DNA from: Archilochus colubris
Lineage: Eukaryota > Chordata > Aves > Apodiformes > Trochilidae
Reading direction: 5' to 3'
DNA: 64,000 nt
Assembly: GCA_023079485.1 (NCBI GenBank)
Contig: CM041084.1
Span: forward strand, 66,187,709 to 66,251,708
Within the stretch, counting starts at the first letter, position 1. Every line of letters begins with the position of its first letter. Of this stretch, positions 26,931 through 39,404 are shown piece by piece. The position numbers were made by a program, and so were the translations under genes. A model generated the notes under the pieces. The model saw only the letters and a list, made by a program, of their open reading frames with translations. It searched no databases and was not told the origin of the DNA.

Positions 26931-29900
26931 CTGTGTACAAAACAAAACAAAATCAGAACAAATATTGATATATAAGAACTCAAAAGCTGTTCCTGCAGGG
27001 GATGAAAAACACAGAATCTATCCTAAACACAAAAGACCACTGCTAACAGAACTACTTGCATGTATACATTTATCATACTTGGTAGATCCCTCACAGAAGT
27101 TTCAGAAATTTCTGAATTTATACATAGGGGCTATTTCTACTACCAGAGAAGTGCAGCAGCTGTTTTTACAGCACTTGGATACTCAGCAGCATCAGTTTAG
27201 AACAGGAAGTGAAGGCAATCATTGTAACCAGCTCAAACTGACATGAGGAATTTAGGACAGCAGAAAATAATTACTGGAACACCACCAGGATATGTAGGCA
27301 AATGCCACTCATCTTCCCAAAAGATATTTAATAAGCCCAAGTTATAAGGACTTTTTCCACCCCATCTTGATGGCAAGACACTAGCTTGGTGCCCTTTTCT
27401 ACAGTCTGTAAGTTGTGCTCCACAGCTGACTCAGAAGGAAGAGCAGTGTTGTGAATCACCAGCACCATTTCCCTTAGCATCCTGTGTTTCTCCTGGAAGC
27501 ATCCCATCCAGGCACAGCAGCCAGGCCCAACCCTTTTGAAGCTTGCAAGATCTGATGAGATCATAGCAAGAAAGAGGTGACAATGCAGAAGGAGTGTACG
27601 TGACTCAAAAAGAACACATTATGAATCCGGTTCATTCTCCACCCAGGTGAGAATCTGGAGTAACCATGGTCAAACCACGAGCACAAACAATGAAGTTGAC
27701 CATAGAGCTCAGCCAGAGTTAAGTATGCCCTCGAGACACTGAGCAAAACCACCACTCTTTCAGCCAAGGATGAAATGGCACTCTTGCAGGAACCAAAGGC
27801 GTTTGCCTGAATTACCCTCAAGAATGGCTATGGCTATGGCATGACATAAAGGGTATTTTCAGCACCTCATAAGAAGACAGGTGAGGCTCCTGGACCAGTG
27901 CCTGTATAGTAATAAGAAGATGGTCTGGCTGTGAAGATTAAACCTCATTTTTCTGTAGAATGATGCAAATCTTCATCAGCTTGAGAGATCCACCACCTGT
28001 TACCTACATTTCTGGTGACAAGAGAGTACAAAACCCATCTCTATATGACTGACGGGAATGTATAATACGTATGCCAAAAGCACGTGTTCTATTGAACCTC
28101 TTTGCTAGCCATTTTAACTATCATTGAAAACAAGCAAAAAAGAAGACACCCTCAATAGCTCTTTAGTTGGGAGAGAGTTGATGGGAATGAGTGTATCTGT
28201 GCATTTTCTCTATCCATATAGGTATTTTCCCCCTCTGCCATCCAGAAAGTCATCAACAACCATTTCCTGATTGTCAGACACAAGCATTTGTGAAGAACAC
28301 TGAGAATGACTAGCCCAAGCCTCTGTGACAAATTCTCTGGCATGTCAGGAGGAAAGGTGCTTACACAGTGTTAGAGGAAGGTGTTTAAGGCTCAGGAAAG
28401 GAACATCCCCTCCTACAGCATGTTGAGAACATTCTGGAGAATCCTTTAATAAAAATCTAACATTGTTTTTCCAAAATAGGGCCATGATTGTTTTCTATTA
28501 ACTTCAGTGACCTGTGGATTTGGAGTAAGAGCTAATTTCCCATTTTTGCCTAAGTAAACAAAACTTATGGCCTCACTTCTAAAAGTATAAGGATTGCAAC
28601 AATTAGATTCTCTCACTACACCCTACTGTTTTTGTTGTCTTTTTCTAACTGTATTTCAGGGGTCTCCATCCTAAAGCTAAGCACTGTAGGCCACGCTCAC
28701 AGGCCAAGGCCTAAGTACGATTACACACAGAACTTCAGAAAGCCAGCAAGGCCACCATTAAGAAGTCTGCACACCGCAAGATAATTAAAACACATTATCC
28801 CAGTCCCCCCCCCTCACTTGTAATATACAAACATACAATTTGCTCACGTACATTCCATCCTACTTATACAACTTCCATATTACTATATGCAACCTGTGGA
28901 ATAATGCTCAGATCCAATTATACTGCAACCTGGTTAAAGTTGGCTCAGGACAGAAAACAAACACACTGTGCAGTGAGGAAAATTCTTGCATCTGTGCTGC
29001 CAGTTTAGATGGCGTTTAATCCCCAGGGTATTTCTGTGAAATCATCTGCCTCCTGTCTTTTTTTTCCTCCCAACTTTAGATGAGTGATGCAGTTCTACAT
29101 GATGCACTTGACTGTTTCAAAGCCTGCTTTCTACACTGCCTGCTCTTCGAATCAGCAAATTAACAGAAGATAGAGTGATTACTGGTTCACCTTGAAGCAA
29201 AGATCAGAGACACACCATAGCTCAGCCAGAGCCGATTAGTATTGAATCTGGGGTTTATTATTAACTAAAACCCAAACTTTCTCCAGTGGTCACACACGGT
29301 ACATGCTGCATACCATAACACAGCTCAAGCAAATCCAGAGTCGCTGCAACAGGAATGCTGTTGACTGACCCCATCCAGAACAAAAAATATTAGCATCCCT
29401 ACTGCAAAAGGATCCCCACTCCCAAATTTAAAACACAGCACTCGGCTACCCCACAGGAGCCAGGCTGGTGAAAACACACTTCCCAAACTAAAAGATAAAA
29501 GTAGCAGCTAATTTGTTGGCTACTCTCCCTTTAGTAAGTCAACCTGGCATGACTGCTCTGAATTCAACTGATGGCAAATGCTTTTGGAGTTGTGCACTAG
29601 GTCTATTTGTTTTTCTCCATCTCAAAGAAAGACTTCTGTTACACTTTTGCTTTTCTTCAAGAGCAAAGCAAATGAGAAGTTAAAATGGATGCAGGTTGAT
29701 GTAAGAACATGTTTATTAATCTATGGGTAGACTAGAGCCAAGATAAAGTCAGCATTATAAAGAGAACCATAGACTTTGGGACAAAGGTTCAGGGCAAAAT
29801 GTTTTGCTGCCAACTCATAGGAAACAGCAGTTAGATGCAGAAAACTAGCTAATTGCTATTATCCTAGAAATTATAATAAGGGGCACATTCTGACCAGGAT

Positions 29901-31529
29901 CTGAGATCTGTGCACTGCTACACACTGTAACAATTAAGTGCTTTTATTCTGCTATTCTGAAAGTGGAAATTTGCTGTAGCAGAGGTTGCTAACCAGATTG
30001 ATACCCACTTAATATTTCACATCTTACTTATATTTTCTCAGTAACACAGCCATTTGCCCCTTTGGCAAGAGGGCTCTTTCAGCCTAAAAAGAAATAAGCT
30101 ATTTACTATGTTTTCAATGTGTTTGTTTATTTTTATGCTGTAAGAATCCCTCTTAATCCTGTCACATTTACTCTCCAGCTTCCTTTGATTTGATGCCCAT
30201 CGAAATATCAGGTGGAATAAAGGTCACTAACGTTAATAAACTTCCCTGAAGTCAAGCCACATGGTGTACCAGGGAGGCAGCTGTGCACTAGCACTGCTAC
30301 TGAGACCAGTCTGAACTCCAGCACCTCACTTCACATGATGAATCAAGGAACCAAGGCAGCCCCTACATGGGAAACTGCCAATTAACCTTAAAAACAGGTG
30401 CTAGACAATACAAGCCCACTAAGACAGTTGCCCATATACTGCCCAGGCTCTTCATTTAATAATGTTCATTTACAGCTAATGGCTTTTAAATCGTTTCAAA
30501 CAAAGAATCCAAGACAAGTTGTAAGTCTGTAAACTGGGCAGCTACTCAGCAAGCTATTAATAAACGACTATAGGAACATCACGAGTCATGCCTCTCAACA
30601 TTTCTGGTCCCTGTTACATCTTCATTCATTTACAAATTATCTGCACTTCACAGCAATCTCTAAAGTCAAATAGACAGAGGGATGTGGGGTATTTCTTGGT
30701 GTTCTGCAGCACCTTCATTGGTAAGGACTGGCCCAGCAGAAGAAAAACATGTATACAAATAATCGCTGCTTTAAGTGATATGACTACCACTTGCTTGGAT
30801 CAATATTACTATCAACTGGTGCCATCAACTGGTAAATGTAAAAAGAAATCCTAATAAAAGCTACATATATTTGCTCTGCAAGACTTGTACAAAGCTTTCT
30901 GCAATAGCTCTTTATAGTTCTACTATAAATTACTATAAATTCTACTAAAAATTACATGAGGGCACCTAGCATTACACACATGTGAACTGATTGTCCTGAC
31001 AGATACTTCATTCTAATACCAGCTTTAACCTTAAGTTACTCAGATCTCCACTGGGGATAGCTGCACACCTCAAGACGGTTCCCATATGATGACTAAGCCA
31101 AGCCCTCTGCCACATTGCACTGCTCCTTTCTAAGCTACTTCTTTTCCACTAGTTTCATGAAATGGTCAGCCAACAGATTAGCTGAATGCGAGCCTGAGAA
31201 AGGATGCAGTGGAGAAGAAATGATAATTCTTAGATGGTTTTGCCACTGCTAGACCAGCTCACCATTGCATGACACCAGACCTTGTACTCAAAATATTTTA
31301 CAAGTGAATCCAAGCAAGTGGACCCTTTGATTCCCAGTTTTCTAAAGTTATGTTCTGGAGAGCCAGCAGAATGCATAACAGAATGGCAATGGCAGAAGCA
31401 AGAATACTCACTGAGTATTCAGTGAGGTGAAACAAGGTGAAACAATCAAAGAAAAATAATTATATCTACAACACCTCCCATTCACCTGCTTGTTTCCCCT
31501 TCACCCTCCCTGCATTTGGGTTTACATGC
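26931..31529 (-). other. RREB1 intron B-C (GC-AG type)
   Basis: This 4599-bp intron begins with GCATGT at 31529 and ends with the acceptor gtacacag at 26931. The donor matches the GC-AG class (CAG|GC with G at +5 and T at +6). No gene or RNA is recognised inside. Confidence 0.85.
31528..31529 (-). promoter_or_regulatory. Non-canonical GC splice donor of exon B
   Basis: The sense strand reads AACCAG|GCATGTAAAC. Only cutting before GC joins NQ to the ETKEEK of exon C in frame. A GT lies four bases further on; using it would add GCAT and create an in-frame TGA at the junction. Confidence 0.88.
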
Positions 31530-31732
31530 CTGGTTCCTCCTGCCAATCCGATTTGGTCCAGGAGATTTTGAGGGGGATTTGACATTTTGAGAGCTCCCGC
31601 CATTTTCAGCAATCTTTCCCACATTCATCACTGCTGACATCATGGCGTCAATGGAGGACAAGTCTGCTCCGTCCAAACTGTTTGGTGAACTTGGTGACAC
31701 CTTGTAGCTCTTCAAGCTTTCCAGCTGCTTCT
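31530..31732 (-). CDS. RREB1: RREB1 coding exon B (conserved N-terminal segment)
   Basis: This 203-nt exon encodes the conserved N-terminal segment of RREB1, about residues 42-108 of the joined frame. Recognisable blocks are [34 protein letters not shown] and ENGGSS, which match the vertebrate RREB1 N-terminus closely. The acceptor is ttctaattccag, with a CTAAC branch-point candidate 36 nt upstream. The 3' boundary is forced by frame: exon C begins with the residues that follow NQ in RREB1, so exon B must end at AACCAG, and the next intron bases are GCATGT, a GC rather than GT donor. The codon aligned with the human initiator Met is GTG (Val). The segment has no folded domain that I recognise; it is Ser/Pro-rich and basic at its end. 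Confidence 0.93.
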
Positions 31733-31766
31733 CTGGAATTAGAAAACAGAAGCACATATAGGAGTT

Positions 31767-31771
31767 GTTAG
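31767..31771 (-). promoter_or_regulatory. Branch-point candidate before exon B
   Basis: The sense strand reads CCTAACA; the presumed branch A at 31768 is 36 nt upstream of exon B. The motif CTAAC fits the mammalian/avian branch-point consensus and the distance is normal. Confidence 0.6.
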
Positions 31772-31772
31772 G

Positions 31773-31901
31773 CAAAAAAAACCAAAACAAACAAAAACCA
31801 AAACAAACAAAAAACCCAACCAAAACAAAAACCAAACAAAACCAACAAAAAAAACCCCACAACCAACCAAGCAAAAAAAACACCAAAAAACCAAAACCAC
31901 A
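31773..31901. repeat. A/C-only tract (G/U-only in the RREB1 transcript)
   Basis: The plus strand is only A and C from 31773 to 31870, then a single G, then A/C again to 31901. In the RREB1 pre-mRNA this is a tract of G and U with one C, ending at the branch-point candidate. Confidence 0.9.
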
Positions 31902-32966
31902 TAGTACTTTTAGCCAGTGGCCTGTAACTTGCATCACGCATGGATCATCATGGAGCACAGGCAACAACCCATAATAATTGGAGTTCTTGTAACCAGAAAA
32001 GCTTCTCGTATTGGAACACAAAAGACAAGATGCGGATTTCTTCTCACAGGACAGTCATCCTATCTTCGTTTTCAACCTTTGTTCAGTGTGAGGCTTATGG
32101 AGTGAATTACCTTAAACTCTCTTGCTCTACAATAATATTATTTGTGGTACTTTCTGATCACCATGAAGGTAATCACAATAACCATGAAGGCAAGCACAAT
32201 CATTCAAGCAAGAGTGTGTTTTGAGTAGAACTGCACAATTAAGACACTGTGTAGGGTACTGGGTTCTCCTACTAGCATAGCTTAACTCATCTCTCTATAT
32301 GGAATAAGCTCAATGAGGAAAAATTCAACCGAAACAAAATCCCAAATCCCCCCAAACACCTCTTTACTGCCACAGCTGACATCTATGTGGATTCTTTTCT
32401 TTTTGGTCTAGCAAGCCATGTCAGTCCATGGAGCACGTGTTATACATCCATGCCTAATGCCACAGCTAAAGGTGTTCAGATTTCTCCATCACATTCTGTA
32501 TGTAGCAGGGATGCTCCTATCCCATATAAATTCAAAACATACCTAGGACCTCATGTCTTATTTCTTAACATACAGACATGTCAAGCACTCTGGTGTTTGT
32601 CCCTCTTCACAAGTTTGAAAAGGAAAATGCTTTCAAACTAAACACTCCTTTCTCTTAAAAAATGTCTCCCAATAAACAGCAACACCCTGCAAGTCTATTG
32701 CTCTGTCACCTCTGGTGGATAGCACAGAATCTTAATGAATGTTGTAAGAAAGTCATTGTAACACAAGAAGATATGAGGGTGAACATGGAGGAACATGTTT
32801 GTCTGTGAACATTTGATCTCTGCATAATACTGTCTTGGGAAGATAAGTTTGAGCATTACAAACAGGTGTTTTTTTGAGGCTAAGTAATGTGGTGCCAAGT
32901 TACTGGGAGCCAAGAAAATCTTAGTTTGGAAACCTGGTAGTGGCAGTTGAATATTTATGTGCTCAT

Positions 32967-33105
32967 GCTTTTGCTCAACACATTTTATACCTTTCAGACA
33001 GATAAAGGTTAGGGATGGGGGAAGAAATGTATACACCAGTGCTTCTGCTCAATGTATCTTACACTCTTCACACAGATAAGGAGTGCAAACGGGTAAGAAA
33101 TGTTT
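32967..33105. repeat. Diverged 74-bp tandem duplication
   Basis: Unit one starts at 32967 and unit two at 33041. Both contain, in the same order, GCTTnTGCTCAA, a TATnnTACnCT-like stretch, CACAGATAA or GACAGATAA, and GGnAAGAAATGT. Clear substitutions separate the copies, so the duplication is not recent. It lies about 60 bp downstream of the donor of exon A. Confidence 0.75.
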
Positions 33106-33166
33106 CTACAAGCCTTTATCAATGCCTTGATTTATAGAGTCACACAGAACTAGTCAAACCTGTTAC

Positions 33167-33286
33167 CTTCATTTTTATCCCCTGATTGACTGTGGCTCTC
33201 TTCTTGGTTGCTGGTCTCCTCACTTAGTGTAATATGTATAGTAGCGTCTGGCTCTTCAGCTTCTTCTTCAGTAGCACCCTCTAGCA
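33167..33286 (-). CDS. RREB1: RREB1 coding exon A (N-terminal acidic leader)
   Basis: This 120-nt exon is read on the minus strand and is the most 5' coding exon seen. A long pyrimidine tract ending in catag precedes it, and a GAAG|GTAACA donor follows. It holds two bases of a first codon, 39 full codons and one base of the next. The peptide begins LEGATEEEAEE and ends QSGDKNE; it is acidic, Ser/Thr-rich and has no recognised domain. Its trailing G joins AG of exon B to make a Glu codon, so the two exons stay in frame. There is no ATG in frame inside the exon. Its first codon is xTG, which would be ATG if the preceding exon ends in A. The human protein as I remember it starts later, inside what is exon B here. 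The coding call rests on an open frame, good splice sites and matching phase; the actual start codon is unresolved. Confidence 0.8.
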
Positions 33287-34014
33287 CTATGTAAAAAGGG
33301 AAAAAGAGAAAGAGAGTAAGTTTTTCTGGAAACCATTTTAGCCAAGTAAAACTGCAGTCCTTTAGTTTGAGGCTTCCCCTGACTCAAGTAGGTCTGATGA
33401 CACAAGCATGTAAATAGTATCAGTGCAGCCAAGAGCCCACTCTCACAAGTGACTTGGGCACTGGGCTGGGAGATGCTGCTGCCTCTGCCGATGACAAAAC
33501 CTGTGCAAATGAAGAGAGGAACCCCTTATTGGCTTTGTCCTCAGTATTAAGACAGCTAAAAAACCCAGGAGGGAGACAAGAGGAGAGTAAGCTAGCACAT
33601 CAGTAGTGGGCAATGACATTTGGTTAAGAAGTTGGAAGAATATTCTGTAGCTAGATAACTTAAATAATTCCATGTAATGCATATGCCTCCTGCCCTTCTC
33701 TTCTTAGAGGATTAACATTTACTGCAACGTATGATTTCATGGTGAATTTTCTTATTCCCTTTTAGCAGTGGGGAAGTGACTGCTGAGGTTTCTGGGACCA
33801 TTAAGCACATTCCTCACACCCACTACCCAAGGTTTTCAGATGAGCTGAAGACATAAGTAACCATCATATGCGTTGAGAGAATTTCTCCACACCCCTTTCT
33901 GAAACCACAGGCTTATCATGCTATCATTGGGGTTTCAGGAAGGATGCTTGCTCTAGCTGGAAAATGACAGGGCAGTTAAAAATTTTTAGAGGTGACAGGG
34001 AATGACTGATGCAT

Positions 34015-34040
34015 GAGAGAGAGAGAGAGAGAGAGAGAGA
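34015..34040. repeat. (GA)13 microsatellite
   Basis: Thirteen uninterrupted GA units, followed by AAAGAG. Confidence 0.95.
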
Positions 34041-37000
34041 AAAGAGTTCTCTGCCTGGCACCCACAGCGATAGCCTCTGGAAAATTTTATTTGTAATATG
34101 CAAGACTCATGATATTATTTTTAATAATTTAAATCTATATAATTTTAATTTATAACCCCATAGGCAAAATAGTTATTTCATTATGAAAATAGACACACTG
34201 TGGACATTTCATTATCTCAGATTTCCAAACTGTATCCAGCAAATTTAATAAAGGTTTTCCTTTTTTTCAGAAAGCACAGGCCATCAGCCTCAAACTGTGG
34301 TTAACTCAAGAGGGTCTCTTCCTTTTAAAAAACATATTCTCAAGGATGATATGCAAATCAGTCACACAACCCATCTTCAAATGCTGTTTAAACAGAATTT
34401 GCAAACAATAAATGACTACAGTAGCATCATTATTGACACTTCAGAGCACACAAGAAGAGGCAAAGTGAAAGGGCCTAGCTTCTGCTCCATCCACTTGTGT
34501 CAAGCAGTTCCTCATTTCACCCAATGCCAGAAAAAGCAGAAGATTTAAGTTTCCTATGTCTAACCACCAACCTTCAGAGCAACACAGAGATGATTTGATG
34601 TAGCAAGCCAGTGCAGTCTACAGACAAGACCCAGGACCCACCTAAGTCCAGTGCCTAAGGCTCTGGCTCTGGCCAGCTCCTTACCAAACACCATTTTTAA
34701 TCTGCATCTTCAAAAAACACACACAAAGACTATTTTTATACTATCCTGAACAATTCAAAGTAACTCTTTCCTAGTCCTTTTTGTTCTTTGCTGCTAAGCA
34801 AAACACTAGTGTTCCCTGTGACACAGGGACTCATACATCCAAGGTGAAGCCAATCACCCAATCTTCTGTATTTTATTCAGGAAGGATGGGAGTTATTTTA
34901 TTTGTTTAGCTTTATTTTGTTTAGTTTTATTTGTTATAATTTTGCTGCTATTTTGTTTATTTTTTTAAAAGCTTATCCCATTCATGAACAACACAGTAAT
35001 TTCTTCTCCCCCTTCCTACTCCCCAGCATCTCATGTGGTAGCAGACTAAGTGTTTAACAGAATAAGCACAAAAGAGTTATTTTTCAAGACTGGTCTCAAT
35101 CTTCCAAGTTACCTGCTGTATCTGCTTGGTATCACCAAAAACAAAGACTAATTTAAATTGGTCTGGTTTAAATTATCTGGATAGATTTCTGTGTCCTGAA
35201 AAAAAACTAACCAAACCAAGCAAATCTTCCTTCCAAAGTAGATCTATTATTTTCTCTTTCAGTCAATACCTAGGACATTAATGTGACCACTGATTCATCC
35301 TGGAAAAAGTCAATCAATTGTGTAACTGTGAACACCCCTGTGTTGGCCAAGGTAACTAAGATTGCTGATGAGCTTCCCAGAGAGGTAGTCAGAATTCCTA
35401 CTGCTGCTTTTAGCAACAGGGGAAATTTGAAATGTTCATCAAAAAGAGAAGAGGCAGGCACATCCTCACACATTAACAAACCTATCTCCTGGTTTTGAAA
35501 CACCTGACAACTTGCTCTCTGGTCTTCTTTCAGGAGGAAAACTATGTATTATGCTATTACAGCCTTTCATTATTTCTGTGAACCAAGAGCTATTTTATTT
35601 CTGAACATAAATATGTTCCTGTTAACACAAAGAATATATAGTTACCAATCTTGTTTTAAAAACTGTTTTCTGTACATTAAAAATTTCTTATTTGGAAGCA
35701 GTCAAGGTCAGAGCTTAATTTCTCCAAAAATAATTATTATTGCTACATGCTTTTATTTTTACATATGTATTTTCCACTCTCTTGCATGATGCAAAAATGC
35801 ACCACTGAAACAAAGATGACTGCATAAAAAAATACACACTAATTTCAGAAGCATAACTTTCTATTTGCAATAGGATATAGAAACAATGAGAATACTGGGC
35901 CAAATCACTCCTTCCTGTGGGAAAACCCATGGCAGAATGCCTTTAGGCAGGAACATACTGCAAGATTTCTCCTGCAGCTTTTTTATTTTGCCTTTTTTTT
36001 TTTCTTTCTTTAAAGAAACGCATTACTGAGGACAAGGAAGTGTGGGTTTTGTTGGTTTTTGTTTGGTTTTGGTTTTTTTTTTTCGACAGCACCTCTGAAA
36101 CTTGGGGAACCAGATAAGCAGCAACGTGCATGGATGCCCTATGCCATGATGCCTTCAAGACTGCAAACCTTCTCAGCTCCCACCAAACACCCCTGCTTGG
36201 AGGTCATGCTGATGGAACCTTCTTCCTCCCTCTCCCCCAGAGAAAACAAAGACCTCCAGGAACGAGGGCAAACAGGAAACAGGCTGGCAAACAGTGCTGC
36301 CTCAGGTTGCATTCAACATCTGACCAAGGCCTCTAGGAAACAGGGAAGTAAGTGGTCACAAGCCTACAAGTCACCTTCTGCTTTGAAGAAACCCCCTACT
36401 GCCACAGTCATCCTGTGTGAAAAGGAGGAAAAACAGAGAGCAAGCAACGGAGTGAGAGCACTAACACATGAGGGGAGAAAGAAAACAGCAAAACAAAACA
36501 ATGCAGCATCCCTCTTTGCACAGCCACACCAAGAGACCTGTCTCCTCTGCTGGAATGTGTTCCCTCCACTTGATGATATTGCTGAAACCAAGAAACTGGG
36601 GCAACTTTGATCCCAGAAAGAAACCTGAGGGGCTTTTAGCTTCTGACAGAAGCCCACCCCTAATGGCCTGCACAGCCAGCTAATGTGAGAATCACTGAGA
36701 AAGCAGAGAGCTAAAATAATAGAAAAAGGCCTTGTTGCTTCCCATTCAATCTGTACAGGAAGACACTTGCTAGACCTATTTCCTCCTTTGGGATACAGTG
36801 TGACTCCACCGTATGTTAAAGCTGAGCCCATCAACAGTTACTTCCCCTGCTGCTTATGTGCATTTATTTGTATTTAATTTTCTTGTTTTAAGACCACTCT
36901 TGAGAGTTCCAGCTGCTTCTCTTTCTGGTGAAGAGCACCCTGGATGAAGGAAAAAGAAGAACACGGGCCACAGGGGAAGGAAGAAGAAAGAAGAAATGAT

Positions 37001-38278
37001 GAATCTTCAGAGTCACAGTCACTTGACTTGCTGTTGAGAGGCATCCACATAAGAACAGAGTGGCACATCCCTACCCTTGGGAGCTGGTACAAGTCTCTGC
37101 TCCAGTTTGCTCCACTGTCTTTGCACATGAGTTCTCCCCTTGGAATAGATAGGAAGAAACACACAATACAGGCAAGGAGGGGGAAAACCTGGTATGTAGC
37201 ACAAAGCTGCTCATTGTTCTGCCTTCTGAAAAAATCCACATTAATGTTAAAGTAGAAGCCATGCACTAATTGGGCCAGGGAAAGATTAACACTCTCAGCC
37301 AAATACTTTTATTGGTTTCATTAAACATGCCATAGTACATAGTAGAGAACATAGGAGGGGAGGAGAAACAGGAAACAAATGACAATTTTAGGAACGTGCA
37401 CCCCCCTACACAAGCATTTCAAATTACTTTTTCCCGTCAGGGCCAAACAGGAATCCTGAGCCTTCTTCATCATTTCCATCTCAGCACGGCTATTAGCTTA
37501 TTCAAGGTTTTCCCACTGTTTTTTTTTTACATGGTAGAAAAAAAGCCAAGGATCACTTAAATGAAGGCCAGACCTCCTAGCATACAAATTTAGACAAGAA
37601 CAGAACTTCAAAGAGGGATATAGCATTTGAATAAACAAAAGTTTACCCTTACCGTTTACCCTTGAAATTATAATAGCTAAGAATTGCTACACTGCATTCC
37701 AAACCATTCCTGATCCACCAGTCTCCTACTAAGTTCCAACACAGAGCAGCAGATTTTACTCACAGAACACACAGCAACACTCCCAAGCACAAACAGTCAA
37801 GTCACTCCCACCGACAGAGAGATGCGCACAATCACCCGCGCTGTATTTTGAACGTGATTTTGCATCAAAGCTGGCAGGAAGGAAAGGAGGGTGAAAAGGT
37901 GTTGTGTGGGAAGAAAAAAGGGTTAATACTATTCAAAGCCACTGCCTCGAGGCAAAGGAAAAAAAGTTTTCCCGACTGACCTTTATAATACCAACTCTGC
38001 CCTTGCTACTGAAGTGTTGGTGCTGACTCGGCACCCCAGTGGTAGAGAATTATAGTGGCAGCTTCACCTCACTGTCTGGAGCAGCAGTACAAAGCAGCCT
38101 ATGGGGGAAGGCAGATAAGCATAAAAAGAAAGGCAGTGCAACAGAGCATCTGGTGGTCATCCTTTCCCCTAGCATTCATTAAAACCTAAGAGTGTTGCCC
38201 CAAACGTTTTGAACTTTTATCTATGTTTTCCTCAAAGGCAAAAAAACCCTCTAATCCTCAAAATTAAAAACCAAAATC

Positions 38279-38326
38279 TCTTGGAAGGTACTCTCTGAGC
38301 ACTAAAAGACAGGGTACCTTCCAAGA
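38279..38326. repeat. 13-bp inverted repeat with 22-nt loop
   Basis: The arms 38279-38291 and 38314-38326 are exact reverse complements around CTTGGAAGGTAC. The stem is short for a microRNA precursor, so I call it only an inverted repeat. Confidence 0.85.
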
Positions 38327-39392
38327 TTACCTTCTTTCTGCTATGAACTCTGAGCTATTAGCAACACAACTGTTTTTACCTATATTAGCACACATATACT
38401 ACTATGCTTCCTAAAATAACCCTACAAATCCACAACATCCTTTTGCCTGTTCTTACCTAAGGTGTACACAGACACAGAATAAACAAGTGAAGTGTAAGCT
38501 CACGTTGCCTTAAAAATTAGCTAGGGACCATATTCTGTTTTGGGGACAGGGGAAGAAGCGCAAACAAGAACAAGATGACCCCCATATTTCCACATTATTT
38601 TGTATACTGTTGCTACAACACCTAACATTTAGGCTAAATTTTAAATATTCACACAGATTTATTCCTCCTGTTTTATTCCCTTGCACACATGATGCTATAT
38701 GCACGTGCATTTGGTTTTCATGTACATTTTGAAAGTCACCTTCTCCTGACTTATGGACTACTAATGGTCCTCAGGTCTTTGGCTTAGATGACCAAAAGCT
38801 TATCTCCATAAACCATACCAGACTCTGGACTTAATTAATGCTTTAAATGAGTGACAACCCATATCACCATGATACTCTGGTATTACACTGATGTAATACA
38901 TGGAAAACAAGGAAGTTACAGTAGTGTAACAGCGAGATGCTGCATGGGCAAAGCAACAGTTTCTTGGATGGAATTCACCTAAATGGTCCAACTAGTTTAG
39001 ATCAATGCACGGAGACACCAGGCAGCTTTAATATAAAATTTGCAACTATCTCATTGGCCCTGTGTTCAATTTGCTAACTTGAACAGGCCACCTAATTTTG
39101 CTCCTTTCACAAGTGCCTTGTGCTGTGGGAACATGCTCCTCCAGCACCCAAAGTGAAAGCAAAACCCAGTGGCCCCCAGGCTTCCAACAACGAAGCCTAG
39201 GTCTCTACCAGCACCCTTGTCAGGCACCTCACCAGCCTACACAGAGCTCCCAACCAGCACTGCCATTTTACAGGGGTGGAAGGGACACAAAATGCACAGC
39301 ACTGCAAGAACTGCAGTAACCTCAGGCCTCATTTAGGCTCAACAGCTGCTGCTGAATTTTGTGATCTTCTAATGCCTTAGCCCTCCTTTCTT

Positions 39393-39404
39393 CCCCCCCC
39401 CCCC
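39393..39404. repeat. C12 homopolymer
   Basis: Twelve C in a row on the plus strand, followed by AAACC. Confidence 0.9.

Larger units (their letters stand above)
31733..33166 (-). other. RREB1 intron A-B
   Basis: This 1434-bp intron runs from donor GAAG|GTAACA to acceptor aattccag. It holds a diverged 74-bp tandem duplication near its 5' end and a G/T-only tract (sense strand) near its 3' end, immediately before the branch-point candidate. Confidence 0.85.

Noticed and set aside
31482..32021. A 179-codon minus-strand frame taken as one exon
   Set aside because: Only 31530-31732 is coding. Upstream it reads through the acceptor, branch point and G/T tract (a Phe/Leu/Trp-rich run), and downstream it passes the donor.
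36059..36610. A 183-codon plus-strand open frame
   Set aside because: Low-complexity start, no recognisable domain, no splice support, and overlapping open frames on the opposite strand.
38279..38326. MicroRNA precursor
   Set aside because: The paired stem is only 13 bp with a 22-nt loop, shorter than a typical precursor.
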